Origin: Simplicillium sp. C3G150-2 | Lineage: Eukaryota; Ascomycota; Sordariomycetes; Hypocreales; Cordycipitaceae | Reading direction: 5' to 3' | Assembly (NCBI GenBank): GCA_022702485.1 | Contig: JAJIYY010000003.1 | Coordinates: 2,894,308-2,958,307, forward strand | DNA length: 64,000 bases | Shown here: positions 34,263 to 45,813 of the stretch, in pieces | Position numbering within the stretch: position 1 is the first letter of the stretch | Layout of the letters: each line of letters begins with the position of its first letter | Notes under the pieces: model-generated | Seen by the model: the letters and a program-made list of their open reading frames with translations, nothing else | Database searches by the model: none | What the model was told of the DNA's origin: nothing | Translations under genes and position numbers: made by a program

Positions 34263-36060
34263 ATGTGGTCACCAAAAATAATTTTGTCGCAGGTACTATT
34301 GGCCAGCAGTGTCTGCTCTGTCCAATACGACTACGTTATCGTTGGGGCAGGCACAACAGGACTCGCCTTGGCAAACAGGCTGTCAGCAGATCCGCGCAAC
34401 ACGATCGCGCTCGTTGACCCCGGTGGTGACGAACAGCATAATGCTGTCGTGAAAGACGTTTTGAACTGGATAAAGGTATCGGATACATACGTGAACTGGA
34501 ACTACAGTAGTGTCCCCCAGCGAAACGCGGATGGTCGATCCATTGGATACTCAGCGGGCAAGGGTATTGGAGGCACCAGTCTCATGAATGGTTTGTTCAG
34601 CCCCACGAAACTTTTTAGCTAATAAACTCACATAAATAGGAATGACGTATATTAGAGGCGATAGAGCTCAATTCGACGCTTGGGAAGCTCTTGGTAATCC
34701 TGGTTGGAATTGGGAATCGTTATTCAAGCGATACAAACAAGACGAAGAGTTCTATCCTCCATCGCGCAGACAGATCGCAGCCGGTGCGACATTTGAAGAA
34801 CAAAACCACGGATTCTCAGGAGAACTTCGTGTTGGATTCAACCCTGCGCTAGACAATAGCAGCTTCTATCAAAATGCGGCTGCTTCTTGGGAAACGCTTG
34901 GCCAAGCTATGAGGGTAGATGTAAACGGGGGTGATACGCGAGGTTTCTCTATTTGGCCACAGACACTTGATCCCGTGCAAAATGTTCGTTGGGATGCTGC
35001 GACCGCATTCTATTGGCCGATAGCACACAAGCGCCGCAATATTCAGATGGTGAACGGTACTGTCTCCAACATCACCTGGGCGAAAGGCTGTAGCAAGCGC
35101 CGAGCTACTGGGGTAGAGTACATCAACCCGCAAGGACATCGGACTACTCTGGAGGCGAAGAAAGAAATCATCCTATCGGCTGGAGCACTGAGGACGCCTC
35201 TGATACTCGAACGATCAGGAGTCGGAAATCGCAAGCGCTTGGAGAAACTTGGCATTGAGACCTTGGTCAACCTTCCCGGCGTAGGCGAGAACGTGATAGA
35301 CCAGCCTAACCTACCGCTTATCTATGCCAGCACCTTAAAGACCGAAGGATATGCTCCATATGCAACCTTTCCCACTGCAAAAGACCTTTTTGGAGCAGAC
35401 TTTAGTTCCATCGCGACTTCCACCAAAGGACAATTACAAGAGTGGGCAACAACGCTCGCCGCAGAAAGCCACGGCGGCCTCAACGCGGAAGCCCTTTACA
35501 AGATCTTTCAGATACAACACAATTTAATGTTTGAGAGGCACGTTACTGTGGCGGAGATCCTTAGCCTCGCCTCAGATACAGTGCTTGTCTCTGCGCTTTG
35601 GCCGTTGCTGCCCTTCAGTCGAGGAAGCGTACACCTACGCTCAGCGCATGACAGCGACATCAACTCTCCCGTCATCGACCCGAACTTTTTCCGTATTGAC
35701 TTCGATATGGACTACAATGTAGCTGCCGCGCAGCTTGCGCGAAAATTCTGGGAGACAACTCCAGTCAAAAATTTAGTCAAAGGTTCGTTGCAGCCCAATG
35801 CGCCTGCGAATGCCTCAAAGGAAGACTGGGAAAAGTACGTTAGAAGCACCATCAGTTCAAATTCACACGCTCTTGGAAGCACAGCGATGATGCGCCAAGA
35901 CCTTGGAGGAGTAGTAGGCCCAAATTTGAAGATATATGGCGTGGAGAATGTGCGTGTTGCAGATGCATCCATCATGCCAACACAATTCAGTGGGCATCTG
36001 ACGGCGACGCTGTATGCCGTTGCAGACAAAGCCGCAGATATGATATTGGCTGATAGATAA
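34263..36060 (+). CDS. GMC-family FAD oxidoreductase 1, with signal peptide
   Basis: 582 residues from exons 34263-34590 and 34640-36060. A probable signal peptide (MWSPKIILSQVLLASSVCS) precedes the FAD-binding YDYVIVGAGTTGLALANRLS. GMC signature 1 lies across the splice site (GKGIGGTSLMN-GMTYIRGD). Signature 2 is SAGALRTPLILERSGVG. The C-terminal SSNSHALGSTAMM and FSGHLTATLYAVADKAAD carry the two active-site His positions. The family oxidises alcohols (glucose, aryl alcohol, choline) with release of H2O2. Secretion suggests an aryl-alcohol- or sugar-oxidase-like role. It converges on the Zn2Cys6 regulator gene. Intact. Confidence 0.92.
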
Positions 36061-36368
36061 AGGGGCGTATATTTTGCGTCAGGATGTCATACAACGTGAG
36101 GGAAACTGCTTCGTCTTCGTCTATCTCCTGGTTTTGGCGGGCTACATGTGTTGGAATTGTCGGCAGTCCTCTTGAACATCGAGGAGCATTTCTAGACAAA
36201 ACAGGGACCAGTTCGTCATGGGGGCCAAGTTAGAACAGTTGATGAATAATTTACGCAGTCATTATCTGAATCACAAGACAGGACCAGGCGAATACTGCTA
36301 GAAACTTTCAGCGGTAGTTGTCAGATTGATGCGTCAAATTCCGCCTCGAAAGGGGGTTACGTCGTACT

Positions 36369-38850
36369 TCAAAAGGTAAATGTATTCACATCAACGTCCA
36401 GCATACCTTGCAAGTCTGAGAAATACGGGTATGGGAAGTTTTGCACATCCAAGAGTGCGCTGTCATTGATCTCCACGCCATTGACCGTCGGCGGCTCCAA
36501 CGGAGGTGATATGCCTTCGACGCCGAGGTTCGATGCAGCTAATGACCATGATGTGCTATCATTGAGTAGTGAAGGAGCAGTGGAGTATGAGATCGGAGAG
36601 GGATTCTCATTGGAGCCAAAGTTCATCGCCTGCGGGTCGGAGGAGGAGGGCGTGAGAACCTCTTGAGTTGTCCACGGAAGAGGCGCTAGCGAGGAGGTTT
36701 CAGGCCTCGAAATGGGCGTCGCATGGATGCTATGCCGTCTTGCAGAGGACCTCTGCTGCACAGTACTAGGGCCTGATACGCTGCGCTCGGCTGTGTTGCT
36801 TGGATGGTCCCGTGTTCGCACAGCTTCGGTTGGTTGAATCGTAGACTGATGCTCCATGATCACTTGAACTATTTTCAAGTCATGAAGCTTATTTCGCAAC
36901 TTTCGCATCATCGAGGACTTGGACGCTAAGTCTTTCACCATGTCCATTGCCATAGTAAGTCCTGTTAAGCATCGGCTGTCCTTGATATCTTGACGACGGG
37001 CGACAGCCATCAAGAGCGATGAGATGGCCGTTTCAAGAAAGTGGTTGAAGGTTCTTTGCTGGGTGTGATAGACATCGCATGTGTGGGTTACGTCGGATAG
37101 AATTTGAATGGTGTCACATGCGACTTCGATCATGGAGTGCATATGCGATGAATCTGTCTGGCTGGTGCTCGGACGAGCGGTTGACTGACGACGTATCATC
37201 ATTCGCATCTGGTTTGCACGGAGATAGAGGAGCAGCCTCATTCTATATTGACTGCGATCTTCTAGGCTTGGATCAAAGCGCTGGTGCCTTGAATCAAACT
37301 GAAGAGAGCGGGGAAGTCGCCTGCGCCATTCCACGATACGAAAGTCGGAAAATTCGCTGTCAACCCACTTGTGTCCATCACTGCGCATGTCGCCAACAAT
37401 CGAGGGCCGGCACTCGCTAGCAATTTGACAATACGCTACCATTGATCGCAAATAGACGGAAGAAATGGAGTCATCCTAGGATAGAGAAATGTGTCAGCCA
37501 TGAACCAGCAGTTCTAAAATGTTTTGACCTGCATTAGAGGCATCACGTACTGGGTTATCGAAAGCGTAATCAATGTCGGACTCTAAAATGGCGAAAGGCA
37601 ATCCTGTACCTGAACTCCATCGTCTATCCAGAGTATATGCAGACCACAAGATTTTCTGAGCGCGGGCTCTATCGGTATTGAGTTGGAAACGTTGTTGAAG
37701 GGAGGAGGAATTATGATAGCCCAGCTCTTGGAGAATTCTTAGCACTGTACCGATATTTCTCCAGGCGAGGATTTCGCGATCTGTCATAAAGTAGTATATG
37801 CTCTAGACAAAAGCATACAACAATTAATGGTCATTCAGCAGAAGAGCAGGAGTGGGAATATCTTACGACGAGAATAAGAGCCTGTATATCTTGCTCTCTG
37901 GTGCCTTCCATCTGCGTTGTAAAGGCCAGCGCTCGTCGTGTCTCGGTGGTGAACTTTTCAGCGATTTGATCCACATCAGGGTTCTCCAAAACAGCCATGA
38001 CAGCAACTAGAAGGATAACAATATCATTAGTATCATTTCTAACTTGCTGGTCTGAGCTGTGTTTTACGGAGGGCAGTGATGGGCCATCAGTATGAATGCG
38101 CGAAAGAGTCGCTCGCAACGCTTCTAACTCGAGAAAAGGATACAATTGCCCGATTTCGTCTTCATAAAGATCGATAATGTCAAGACATTGTCGCAATGAG
38201 AGAATAGACAGAACAGAGCTATCGGGGTTGCGCATCTTCTGCTCATGAGTGTCGCGCAACACCTGGTCCATGGCTACGGCGTGGAGCGCTTTGTCGCGAC
38301 TGGTATAATTCGTCGGCGGAGATGCGTTTGTATGTAGCTCTTCAGCCAAGGTATAAAAGTAATTTGAGCTTCCTGGCCGTAACAGCCCAGGGGAAGGCTT
38401 TGGAGGACTTTTTCGGCCGTCTTTGGAGCGACTCGTTGTGTCGTCTGGAGCGTCGCCAGCCAAGCGGTTGGGGATATCTTGTGGTCGTTCAACAGGTCCA
38501 TCGGTTCGTTTTAATCTATGTATCGATCCAGTTAGAGTTAAGACTGGCCAGATCGGTGGAAGTCGATTGTTTGGTGTGTTAACCAAGGTCAGCCGACTTA
38601 CGAACTTGGCCGGCGTCGCTTGCAGCGCTCATACAAGCACTCTGTCCCATTGGCATGACAAACGGTACAAGGGGTATCTCCGCTGCATTTTATTTTTCGC
38701 TTTTTACAAGCCGTACTTTTGGAGTGGAAATTTTCAGTAAAAGTAGGTAGCTGACATGGAACCTGGACAATTCAAGGCTCACCATGCAAATCGTGTATAC
38801 GGATCGCGTTTGCGCCGCGTGCCGGCCAGAGACATGACACTGGCAGACAT
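36369..38850 (-). CDS. Zn2Cys6 transcription factor with fungal_trans middle-homology domain
   Basis: 729 residues. Exons (minus) are 38783-38850, 38602-38715, 37867-38515, 37551-37802 and 36369-37475, summing to 730 codons. The first intron splits the first zinc-binding Cys: exon 1 ends YTRFA-TG and exon 2 restores CTACKKRKIKC, then CTVC, ECLYE, the six-cysteine Gal4-type cluster. RLKRT follows as a linker. The fungal_trans (PF04082-like) region contains LYPFLELEALRATL, YFMTDREILAWRNIGTVLRILQELGYH and WSAYTLDRRWSSGTGLPFAI. The C-terminal 200 residues are Ser/Pro-rich with an acidic/aromatic end, a likely activation domain. The gene is divergent from GMC 2, with a palindromic CGG-N9-CCG element between them. 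It is probably the pathway regulator of the catabolic block. Confidence 0.92.
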
Positions 38851-40416
38851 GACAGAAAAAAGTCTACGTCGGCGGTATTCAGACTGGGTTGGTATAATAG
38901 GCGAGATGTTTCGAGAGGCTGGTGCATTTGAGAAAAAAAAATAGTGAGTGGAGTGAAAAACGGTTTGCCAAAGACGAATGCGAGATGCAACAAGTGAGTG
39001 CGGGCGTGGTGTTGCGAGTGGAAAACCTGCTGCGTCACCGATCGGCCTGCGGTCAAGTGCGACAGAGGAGATAGTACTAACAGAGTGCTAGAAGTGACAA
39101 TTACAGGCGACTTGATAGGCCCAGACACTGTGGCCTTGCGGGGGGGCACAGCTATATCTGACCACCTGTCTTGCTGAAGAAGGGGTTATGGACTGCCGAC
39201 TTGCCCTTTTTTAGTGTTTTCTTTTCGAGAAAAAACTGAGGAAACTGAGGAAACTGTGTGAATCAGCCAGAAACACGTCTTTGTCTTTCTATCATGAGAG
39301 TAATTGGCGCATCTGTAGACTACACAGGTACAGTAACCATCTCTCCTTCACTTTCTCCCGGCACTCAGTGCCGGGAGCCAGATGTTCCCCAATACAATAC
39401 ACTGTGTGGGGCTCACCAGCGTGGCTGCACCCAGGTTTTCGACTCGTTTCGGTAACGGAATTTGATCGGAACCATCCTCGCACAGCCAAATTCCGCAACA
39501 TGGAGCTTTGTGAGTTTGTTTGCTAGTGCCCTGGTGAAAACCCGATGTTCACACGCTCATTGTCGCGAACCAGGCCAAGCGTATCACGATCGAAAATGGC
39601 TGTGCTCGACTCCTCCTCCAACCAGCCAGTGTCATTGCAGGTTCACCGAGGTCACAAGATTAAGCGAACGGGTTTATAATTGGCGTGTAGTCCTGTCAAA
39701 ATGCGATGCAGTGTGAATACAGAAACTCCTCGCAAAGCCCACAGTTAAGCTTTTTACTATCAACTAGAGCTCCAAGGCGACGTCGTATCAAACTATTATG
39801 CTCGCAATCACAACAATCGCTCTTGCCTTCATCATATAGCCAACACAGTAGACACAAGCCAATAAAGTAGTTTAATCTAAACAAATCTCTTTCATAACTG
39901 TTCTCTTTGCGTTAGTGCACAATCAATAACAAGATAGTCGACTAAAGTTAGCATAGACTTGGTGGTTGCACATGGCCTGGGAGCTCTGCAGTATCTGGCG
40001 CTTTTTGCTGGGAACACACTTTCGTGTGCAATTCCGCTGAGGCACAAATTCCGTAATTCTAGTCAACGTTTGTCCAAGGACGACTAAACCCCGCACTTTA
40101 CTAACTGGACCAGGGGGGGTTACCCCAAGTTGATCAGCGTCGTCTCCACGTACACTGTTTACGAGAACATTGAAACCTGGCAGCTAGTACGTGCAGCTTG
40201 CCGTTGGCGGATTCTTTGGCGGGAAGCTAATTGGACTCCCGCTTCCCTGCGGGGTGCAGAGTCGCCGTTCCTTTACGCCGAGATACATGTGTAGTCCAAT
40301 TCCGCGACGTCAATTCCAGAAATCAATACTTAAACACGCTGGGCCGCAGCTCTTTCAAATTAGCCGATCTATCAACGAGGAAATAAACATCAGCAAGAAC
40401 GACGCGAAACATCACC
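38851..40416. promoter_or_regulatory. 1.57-kb divergent intergenic region, Zn2Cys6 regulator / GMC oxidoreductase 2
   Basis: The longest non-coding gap inside the intact block. It contains the 23-bp palindrome at 39355-39377. No gene is convincing; short frames here lack motifs. Confidence 0.5.
39355..39377. promoter_or_regulatory. Perfect 23-bp palindrome with CGG-N9-CCG, candidate Zn2Cys6 operator
   Basis: The arms ctcccggcact and agtgccgggag are exact reverse complements around a single C. Within them lie CGG and CCG triplets 9 bp apart in the inverted (Gal4-like) arrangement that Zn2Cys6 dimers bind. It sits about 505 bp upstream of the regulator start and 1,040 bp upstream of GMC 2. Confidence 0.6.
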
Positions 40417-42422
40417 ATGGGCTCTATTGACAAAACCTACGACTTCGTTATCTGTGGGTGCGTACAGTTCAAAACTTGAAGTAGAAGTACTTCTAAAATA
40501 AATGTTGTAATAGTGGAGGAACAACTGGCTGTGTTGTTGCTGGCCGCCTGGCTGAGGACCCAGCTACAAAGATTCTTGTTATAGAAGCAGGCCCCCATAA
40601 TGAAAATCTCGAAAATGTTCACATGGTTGGGGGGTAAACCTTCCTATTCTGGGAGAAGAACGCACATCATTAACTTGTACAGATGGTCCCAGAATTTTGA
40701 CAAAGAAACGGACTGGAATGTCATCACGGTTCCTGGCGCAGGGGTGAATAATCGACAAGTCAAGCTGAGTCGTGGTAAATTTCTGGGTGGCTCTTCTGGT
40801 GTGAATGGAACCTTGTGTATCCGTGGCTCAAAGCAGGATTATGATGATTGGGAACTGCCTGGCTGGTCCGGTGAGGAAATGTTTGGTTATATGAGAAAGG
40901 TACGACGCCCTTCTTTGCTGCGAATGACAAAACCCTATCTCTAACTTTTCAGGCGGAATCATTTGTTTCGAAGCCTTGGTTCAATGAAACCAAGGATGCG
41001 CATGGCTACGACGGTGAGCTTGGCATTGAGCCGCATGACCTCGCGCCAATCTCGAATTTGATCTTGGACTCGATGCAATCAAAAGGGCTTCCCCTGGACC
41101 ACGACATGTTCAGCCACGGAGAAACTCCTCATGGCTGTGGTCATGCCCCTCGAACAGTTAAAAATGGGTTACGGACGACAAGCGCTGACTTTATTACCAA
41201 CAAGAACAATAAGAGCAACATCACCATTCTGACGGGCGCTCATGTTGAAAAGGTGCCTATCGAAGACGACGGGTCCGGTCTTAGGGCTACCGGTGTGAAA
41301 GCAGTCCTCGACGATGGGTCTTCTTTTACTGCCACTGCAACTAAGGAAGTCATAGTGAGTGGTGGAGCGTACTGCAGTCCCAATATCCTTAACAGATCGG
41401 GAGTCGGCGCCGCCGACGAGTTGAGCAAGCACGGTATCTCTACCATCGTAGATCTTCCTGGTGTAGGCAAGAATCTTATGGACCACTTGGTCAGTATTAA
41501 TGCAGCTCTAGTGTAAGCATGCCATTCAATCTAACGCCGCCTTTTAGATTGTCTTTATTTTCTACGAGACCGAAAAAGAGGGCCTCACGAACGATCATCT
41601 GGTGTACCATGGAGATGCTTTCAACAAAACGTATCAACTCTGGAAGGACAAAAAAACGGGATTCCTCTCCACATTTCCATTTGGTGCCTTTGCATTCGCT
41701 CGGTTAGACTCTCGTTTGGCGGACTCCGAGATCTGGAACTCAGCACATCGTCAGCCTGGCCGGGATCCTATGGGCTTGACGCCAGCACAGCCGAATGTCG
41801 AATTTTTCACAACAGAATGCTATGGTGGACCGAAACAATACGACCAGTTTCCCATAGACAACAAATTTGCATTCAGTATTATCGCTGAACTATTTGCGCC
41901 GCGATCCAGGGGCACTGTGAGCTTAAGGAATGCGGACGCCACAGCAGTTCCCGTTGTCGACTGCGCCTACTTGACGGACCCCTTGGACCTCGAGGTCTTG
42001 GCTGAAGCATGCCGCTTTGGAAATGAAATCATTCTCGATGGCAAAGGTACTAAAGACGTAGTGAAAGGCTCATGGCCCACTGAAGCCACCCACCATAAGT
42101 TTACGGCTCGTGAGGACTGGATTCCTTATGTTAAGGACAATGCAACAACTTGTAAGTCCTCTCTACTAGAATCTAAATGCACGGCACTAAATGCATGCTA
42201 GGTTATCACGCGTCGGGAACTTGTAAAATGGGTAGGTCGTCTGACCCCATGGCAGTTGTGGATGAGAGGCTGTTCGTCAGAGGTGTTCGTGGTCTTAGAG
42301 TTGCAGATATTAGCATCATGCCAACTCTACACGGTGGACATACGCAGATGCCTGCGTACGGAATTGGAGAGAAAGCAGCTGAGCTCATAAAAGCGGAATG
42401 GGGTCTGTCTGGCAAAGTTTGA
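40417..42422 (+). CDS. GMC-family FAD oxidoreductase 2 (cytosolic, choline-dehydrogenase/alcohol-oxidase type)
   Basis: 579 residues from six exons: 40417-40457, 40514-40633, 40683-40899, 40953-41489, 41548-42151 and 42202-42422 (580 codons). There is no signal peptide: MGSIDKTYDFVICG-GGTTGCVVAGRLAED enters the FAD fold at once, with VIEAGPHNEN as the ribose-binding Glu. GMC signature 1 is GKFLGGSSGVNGTLCIRGS and signature 2 is SGGAYCSPNILNRSGVG. Active-site regions are YHASGTCKMG (His) and HGGHTQMPAYGIGEKAAELI. Compared with GMC 1 it is intracellular and intron-rich, so the two are not recent duplicates. Its gene is followed 161 bp later by the FAD monooxygenase on the same strand. Confidence 0.93.
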
Positions 42423-42583
42423 GGACGAGGATCGAAGTAGCCGAAGACAGTGAAAGCCTAGGGTAGCATTCACCTGCCAGAGCCTGCCACGTGACGACGG
42501 CTGACTGAATCATCAATATCCAGAAAGACGTTTTGTCAAAATGGAATTTGTGATGAACTTCTTTGCTATGAGAGCGACAGAGT

Positions 42584-43917
42584 ATGACAGAAATGAAGAG
42601 CGAGAAAACTTTCACGGTGTCGATTATCGGGGGTGGCTTGGGTGGTCTTACCCTAGCTATAGGCCTTTTGCAACGTAATGTACCTGTGCAGATATTCGAA
42701 GCCGCATCTGCATTCCGTGAGACAGGCTTAGGTCTTTCGATCGGGCCTGCAGCTCACCGTGCTTTGCCTTTGATCAACTCTGAGCTGCGAAAGCTGTATG
42801 ATGCATTAGTAACTACGCATGCAGATAGCCCAGGGTATGAGACTTTTCGACAAACCTGGTTTGAGGTTATCTGGGGTGAAGGCAAGCATGCGGGAGAACA
42901 GCTGATGAACCTACAAGCGCTGCCATCAGGTCAAACAACACTAGGCAGGGCGGATTACCTCAACGCGTTAACAAAGCTAGTCCCCCCGGAGTTGGTGCAT
43001 TTTGACAAGCGATTGGAAGGGTTGGTGGAAACCGCCGATGGTGTTCAGCTTTCATTCGCCGATGGGACTCAGGTAATGGCTGATATTGTTGTTGGCTGTG
43101 ACGGGATAAAGTCAAAAGTCAAAGAGTGCCTGTTTGGGCTCAGCGAATCTACGACGCCCAAGTACAGTGGAATGTCGTGCTATCGAGCCGTCATAGACAT
43201 GGAGGATATGGTCAAGGCTGTTGGCGACCACAGGGCTCGACTCGCATCATGGTATCTCTGCAAAGGCTCATATCTCATTACATACCCGATCATGCGAGCC
43301 CAAAAGGTTAGTGCGGGCTTCCATCTCCAGCGACTAACATGGGATCATACCACATGGATTCGAAAAGCTACTCGCGAAGACTTGGATGCAGACTGCGAAG
43401 ACAAAAGTGATGAGGTCAAAGCTATCCTTGCTGTACGTAAACGTTCTCTTTGACCTGCTGCGCAAATTTCTAATAGTCACAGCTGTTTGAGGATACATCA
43501 CAGTGGGCAGTATTTGAACACCCCCCAATCCCTACATTTCACCAATCGCGGGTTGTAATACTAGGGGATGCAGCCCACGCTTCGTCACCCCACCAGGGCG
43601 CTGGTGCTGGTCAAGCGATAGAAGACGCCCACGTTCTCTCAGAATTGCTGGCCGATAGTAGGGTCTTGACCGTAGTTGAAGCCAAGGCAGCATTCCAAGC
43701 ATATGACGCCATTAGGCGACCGCGAAGCCAGATGGTTGTAGAGACCAGCCGAGAGAATGCTGACTTACTTTGCCTGGTCTACCCTGGGATTGAGGACAAT
43801 GGCGAGAAGCTAAAGCCAATTTGGCGAGAGCGATTTCGCTGGCTGTGGGATTTGGATGTTGAGCAGCACGCAGAGGATGCTAGAAAATTGATGTACGGAT
43901 TTTTAGATAAGAAATAG
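42584..43917 (+). CDS. FAD-dependent monooxygenase (salicylate-hydroxylase-like), intact
   Basis: 427 residues from exons 42584-43432 and 43483-43917. VSIIGGGLGGLTLAIGL is the FAD Rossmann motif, VGCDGIKSKVKE is the DG motif for FAD and NAD(P)H, and GDAAHASSPHQGAGAGQAIEDA is the GD motif. FRQTWFEVIWGEGKHAGE is the segment expected in this subfamily. The likely reaction is hydroxylation or oxidative decarboxylation of an aromatic acid. It is an intact counterpart of the broken monooxygenase at 5.1-6.6 kb; the two share domain order and similar last-intron position but differ in the first intron. Confidence 0.93.
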
Positions 43918-44137
43918 ACATTGACCAGCTCATGTTCTTTACGTCATTAGCAAAGTTAATAGTTGTGCCGAGCTCTCTAAGACAAGACACCACAGAGCCA
44001 CTTTGTTACACATTGGCGCCCTCTTGCCCCCGCATGGTTGACCAGTAAGGCGCGCCTTTCTTGTCACTTGCTTGGTATTTAAATACATAGTAACTCGATT
44101 ATCGCAATGGGCCCTATTGTGTCCTGTCTAGTCTAAA

Positions 44138-44890
44138 ATGGTTAGCACAACAAAAGAAACAATGTCACTCCTTGACTTCAAAGTTCTAAGCTTCGACGTG
44201 TACGGGACGTTGATTGACTGGGAAACCGGCGTGATCAATGGGGTGAAGCCACTCACGTCGCAGTGCGCTAAGCCTCTGAGCCGGCAAGGCCTGCTATCAA
44301 TTGTTCATGAGCTCGAGAGTCGTCAACAGGCCAACGCACCAAACCTCACCTATAAAGACCTTCTTACAGAAATTTATCCGCAAATTGCCGAGAAGATTGG
44401 TGTCCCAGCCCCGTCACAGAACGAATGCGAACTGTTTGGAGCATCTGTTGGACAATGGCCCGCTTTCCCCGACACTGTGGAAGCCTTGCAGCGCCTTTCT
44501 CAATCTTACAAGCTTGTTGTTTTATCCAACACTGATCGCAAGTCTTTCGCGGCTACGAACGCTGGCCCGTTGCACGGCGTTCCATTTGATCTTATCATTA
44601 CGGCGGAAGATGTTGGCACCTATAAGCCCGATTTAAATAATTTCCACCACATGTTGAAAGAAGTCAACGAGAAGTTCAAGGTTGACAAAGTTGGCATACT
44701 CCAAACAGCACAGAGCCAATTTCACGACCACCACCCTGCCGAAAAAATAGGCATCAAGAGTTGTTGGATTGTCCGACCGGGCAGCACAATGGGCAATAGG
44801 GATAAAGAGGTTTACGACTGGAAATTCGACACCCTAGGCGACCTAGCCGATACGGTAACGAATGAAAATGTCCGTCAGCGAAAAGTCTAG
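44138..44890 (+). CDS. HAD-superfamily hydrolase, type II haloacid-dehalogenase-like
   Basis: Intronless, 250 residues from ATG 44138 (or the Met at 44162). Motif I is SFDVYGTLIDWE (nucleophile Asp), motif II is VVLSNTDRK (Ser, Asn), motif III is the Lys in DVGTYKPDLNNFH, and motif IV is near LQTAQSQFHDHHPAEKIG. This order and the DVYGTLxDW start are typical of L-2-haloacid dehalogenases and close relatives. Hydrolytic dehalogenation or an unrelated dephosphorylation are both possible; sequence alone cannot decide. It is the last intact gene before the telomere-proximal decayed region. Confidence 0.9.
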   Translation: MVSTTKETMSLLDFKVLSFDVYGTLIDWETGVINGVKPLTSQCAKPLSRQGLLSIVHELESRQQANAPNLTYKDLLTEIYPQIAEKIGVPAPSQNECELFGASVGQWPAFPDTVEALQRLSQSYKLVVLSNTDRKSFAATNAGPLHGVPFDLIITAEDVGTYKPDLNNFHHMLKEVNEKFKVDKVGILQTAQSQFHDHHPAEKIGIKSCWIVRPGSTMGNRDKEVYDWKFDTLGDLADTVTNENVRQRKV

Positions 44891-44950
44891 AGTAGCTGGG
44901 GCAGCTATACGACCGGGCCAATGGAACACTGGACAGTGAAATCACCGGTG

Positions 44951-44968
44951 GCGGGGGGGGGGGGGGGT
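44951..44968 (+). repeat. Poly-G tract
   Basis: A run of about 15-16 G in the intergenic space between the HAD gene and the broken thioesterase. Length is likely unreliable. Confidence 0.85.
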
Positions 44969-45053
44969 GAGTTTGGGTGAACTCAGTCTTCTATCCAATG
45001 CCACCTGTGAGTTTCGTATTTTGTTCCTACCATAATACAATTTTCTTTCTAAT

Positions 45054-45813
45054 ATGTCACACACACGGCCGCATCCTATCTACATCAGCGGGAAAGAAGA
45101 GGCAACTGCGGCCGTAATATTCATGCACGGTCTCGGAGACGATGGGGAGTCCTTTCGCGGTATGAGCGACAACCAGTTTGTCAATTCAAGCGCTAAGTAA
45201 AGGGCTAGACCTCGTATGTCAACTGCATGCAACAGAAAAATTGAATCATGTTTCCTGGATTCTGCCGACGGCCAAAGAAAACAGAGATGCAATGTGCACG
45301 GCTTGGTACACTCCGACGAAATTGAGCCCACGACCTGCTCCTCGCCCAGAGCTTGAAGACAACGAAGACGAAGATGGCTTCTTAGAAAGCTCGGACTACA
45401 TCTTGAAAATCGTTGATGCCCTCATCTCGCAAGGTATTCCCATCGGCCGCATTGTACTGGCGGGTTTCAGTCAGGGGTGTGCGATGTCGCTATTTATTGG
45501 CCTCACATCAAAATTCGCCGGTAAATTCGCCGGGCTTGTAGGGCTTATGGGATATCTGCCACTCCCAGACCGGTTGGATTAACTGAGAAAACGAAATGCC
45601 CCAGAAGCAGACCTTTCCAAACAGCCAGCACTAATCTGACGCGGATCTCAAGATATGCTCGTACCCAAGCGCTTCTACCAGATCTGTATTGACAGACTGG
45701 CATCGCTGAGACTGCCAGTCGAAGGGAAACAACACAGCACTGGGCGTTCTATTTGGGGTTCTGTTATCAAGAACTTTTTCGATTTTCTGCTACTGAACCT
45801 TGGGGCGCTTTGA
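45054..45813 (+). pseudogene. Acyl-protein thioesterase / carboxylesterase (Abhydrolase_2) relic
   Basis: The N-terminal exon 45054-45159 (ISGKEEATAAVIFMHGLGDDGESFR) and the second exon from 45203 read well. They include HVSWILPTAKENRDA and the nucleophile elbow VLAGFSQGCAMS, followed by LVGLMGYLPLPDRL. The frame then hits TAA at 45580-45582 and TGA at 45637-45639, yet homology continues in the same frame (RGSQDMLVPKRFYQICIDRLASL) to 45813. The MGH block that carries the catalytic His in this family is not recognisable (QHSTGRS instead). Two nonsense changes and loss of the His show it is inactive. It lies at the edge where intact genes give way to broken ones. Confidence 0.82.
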
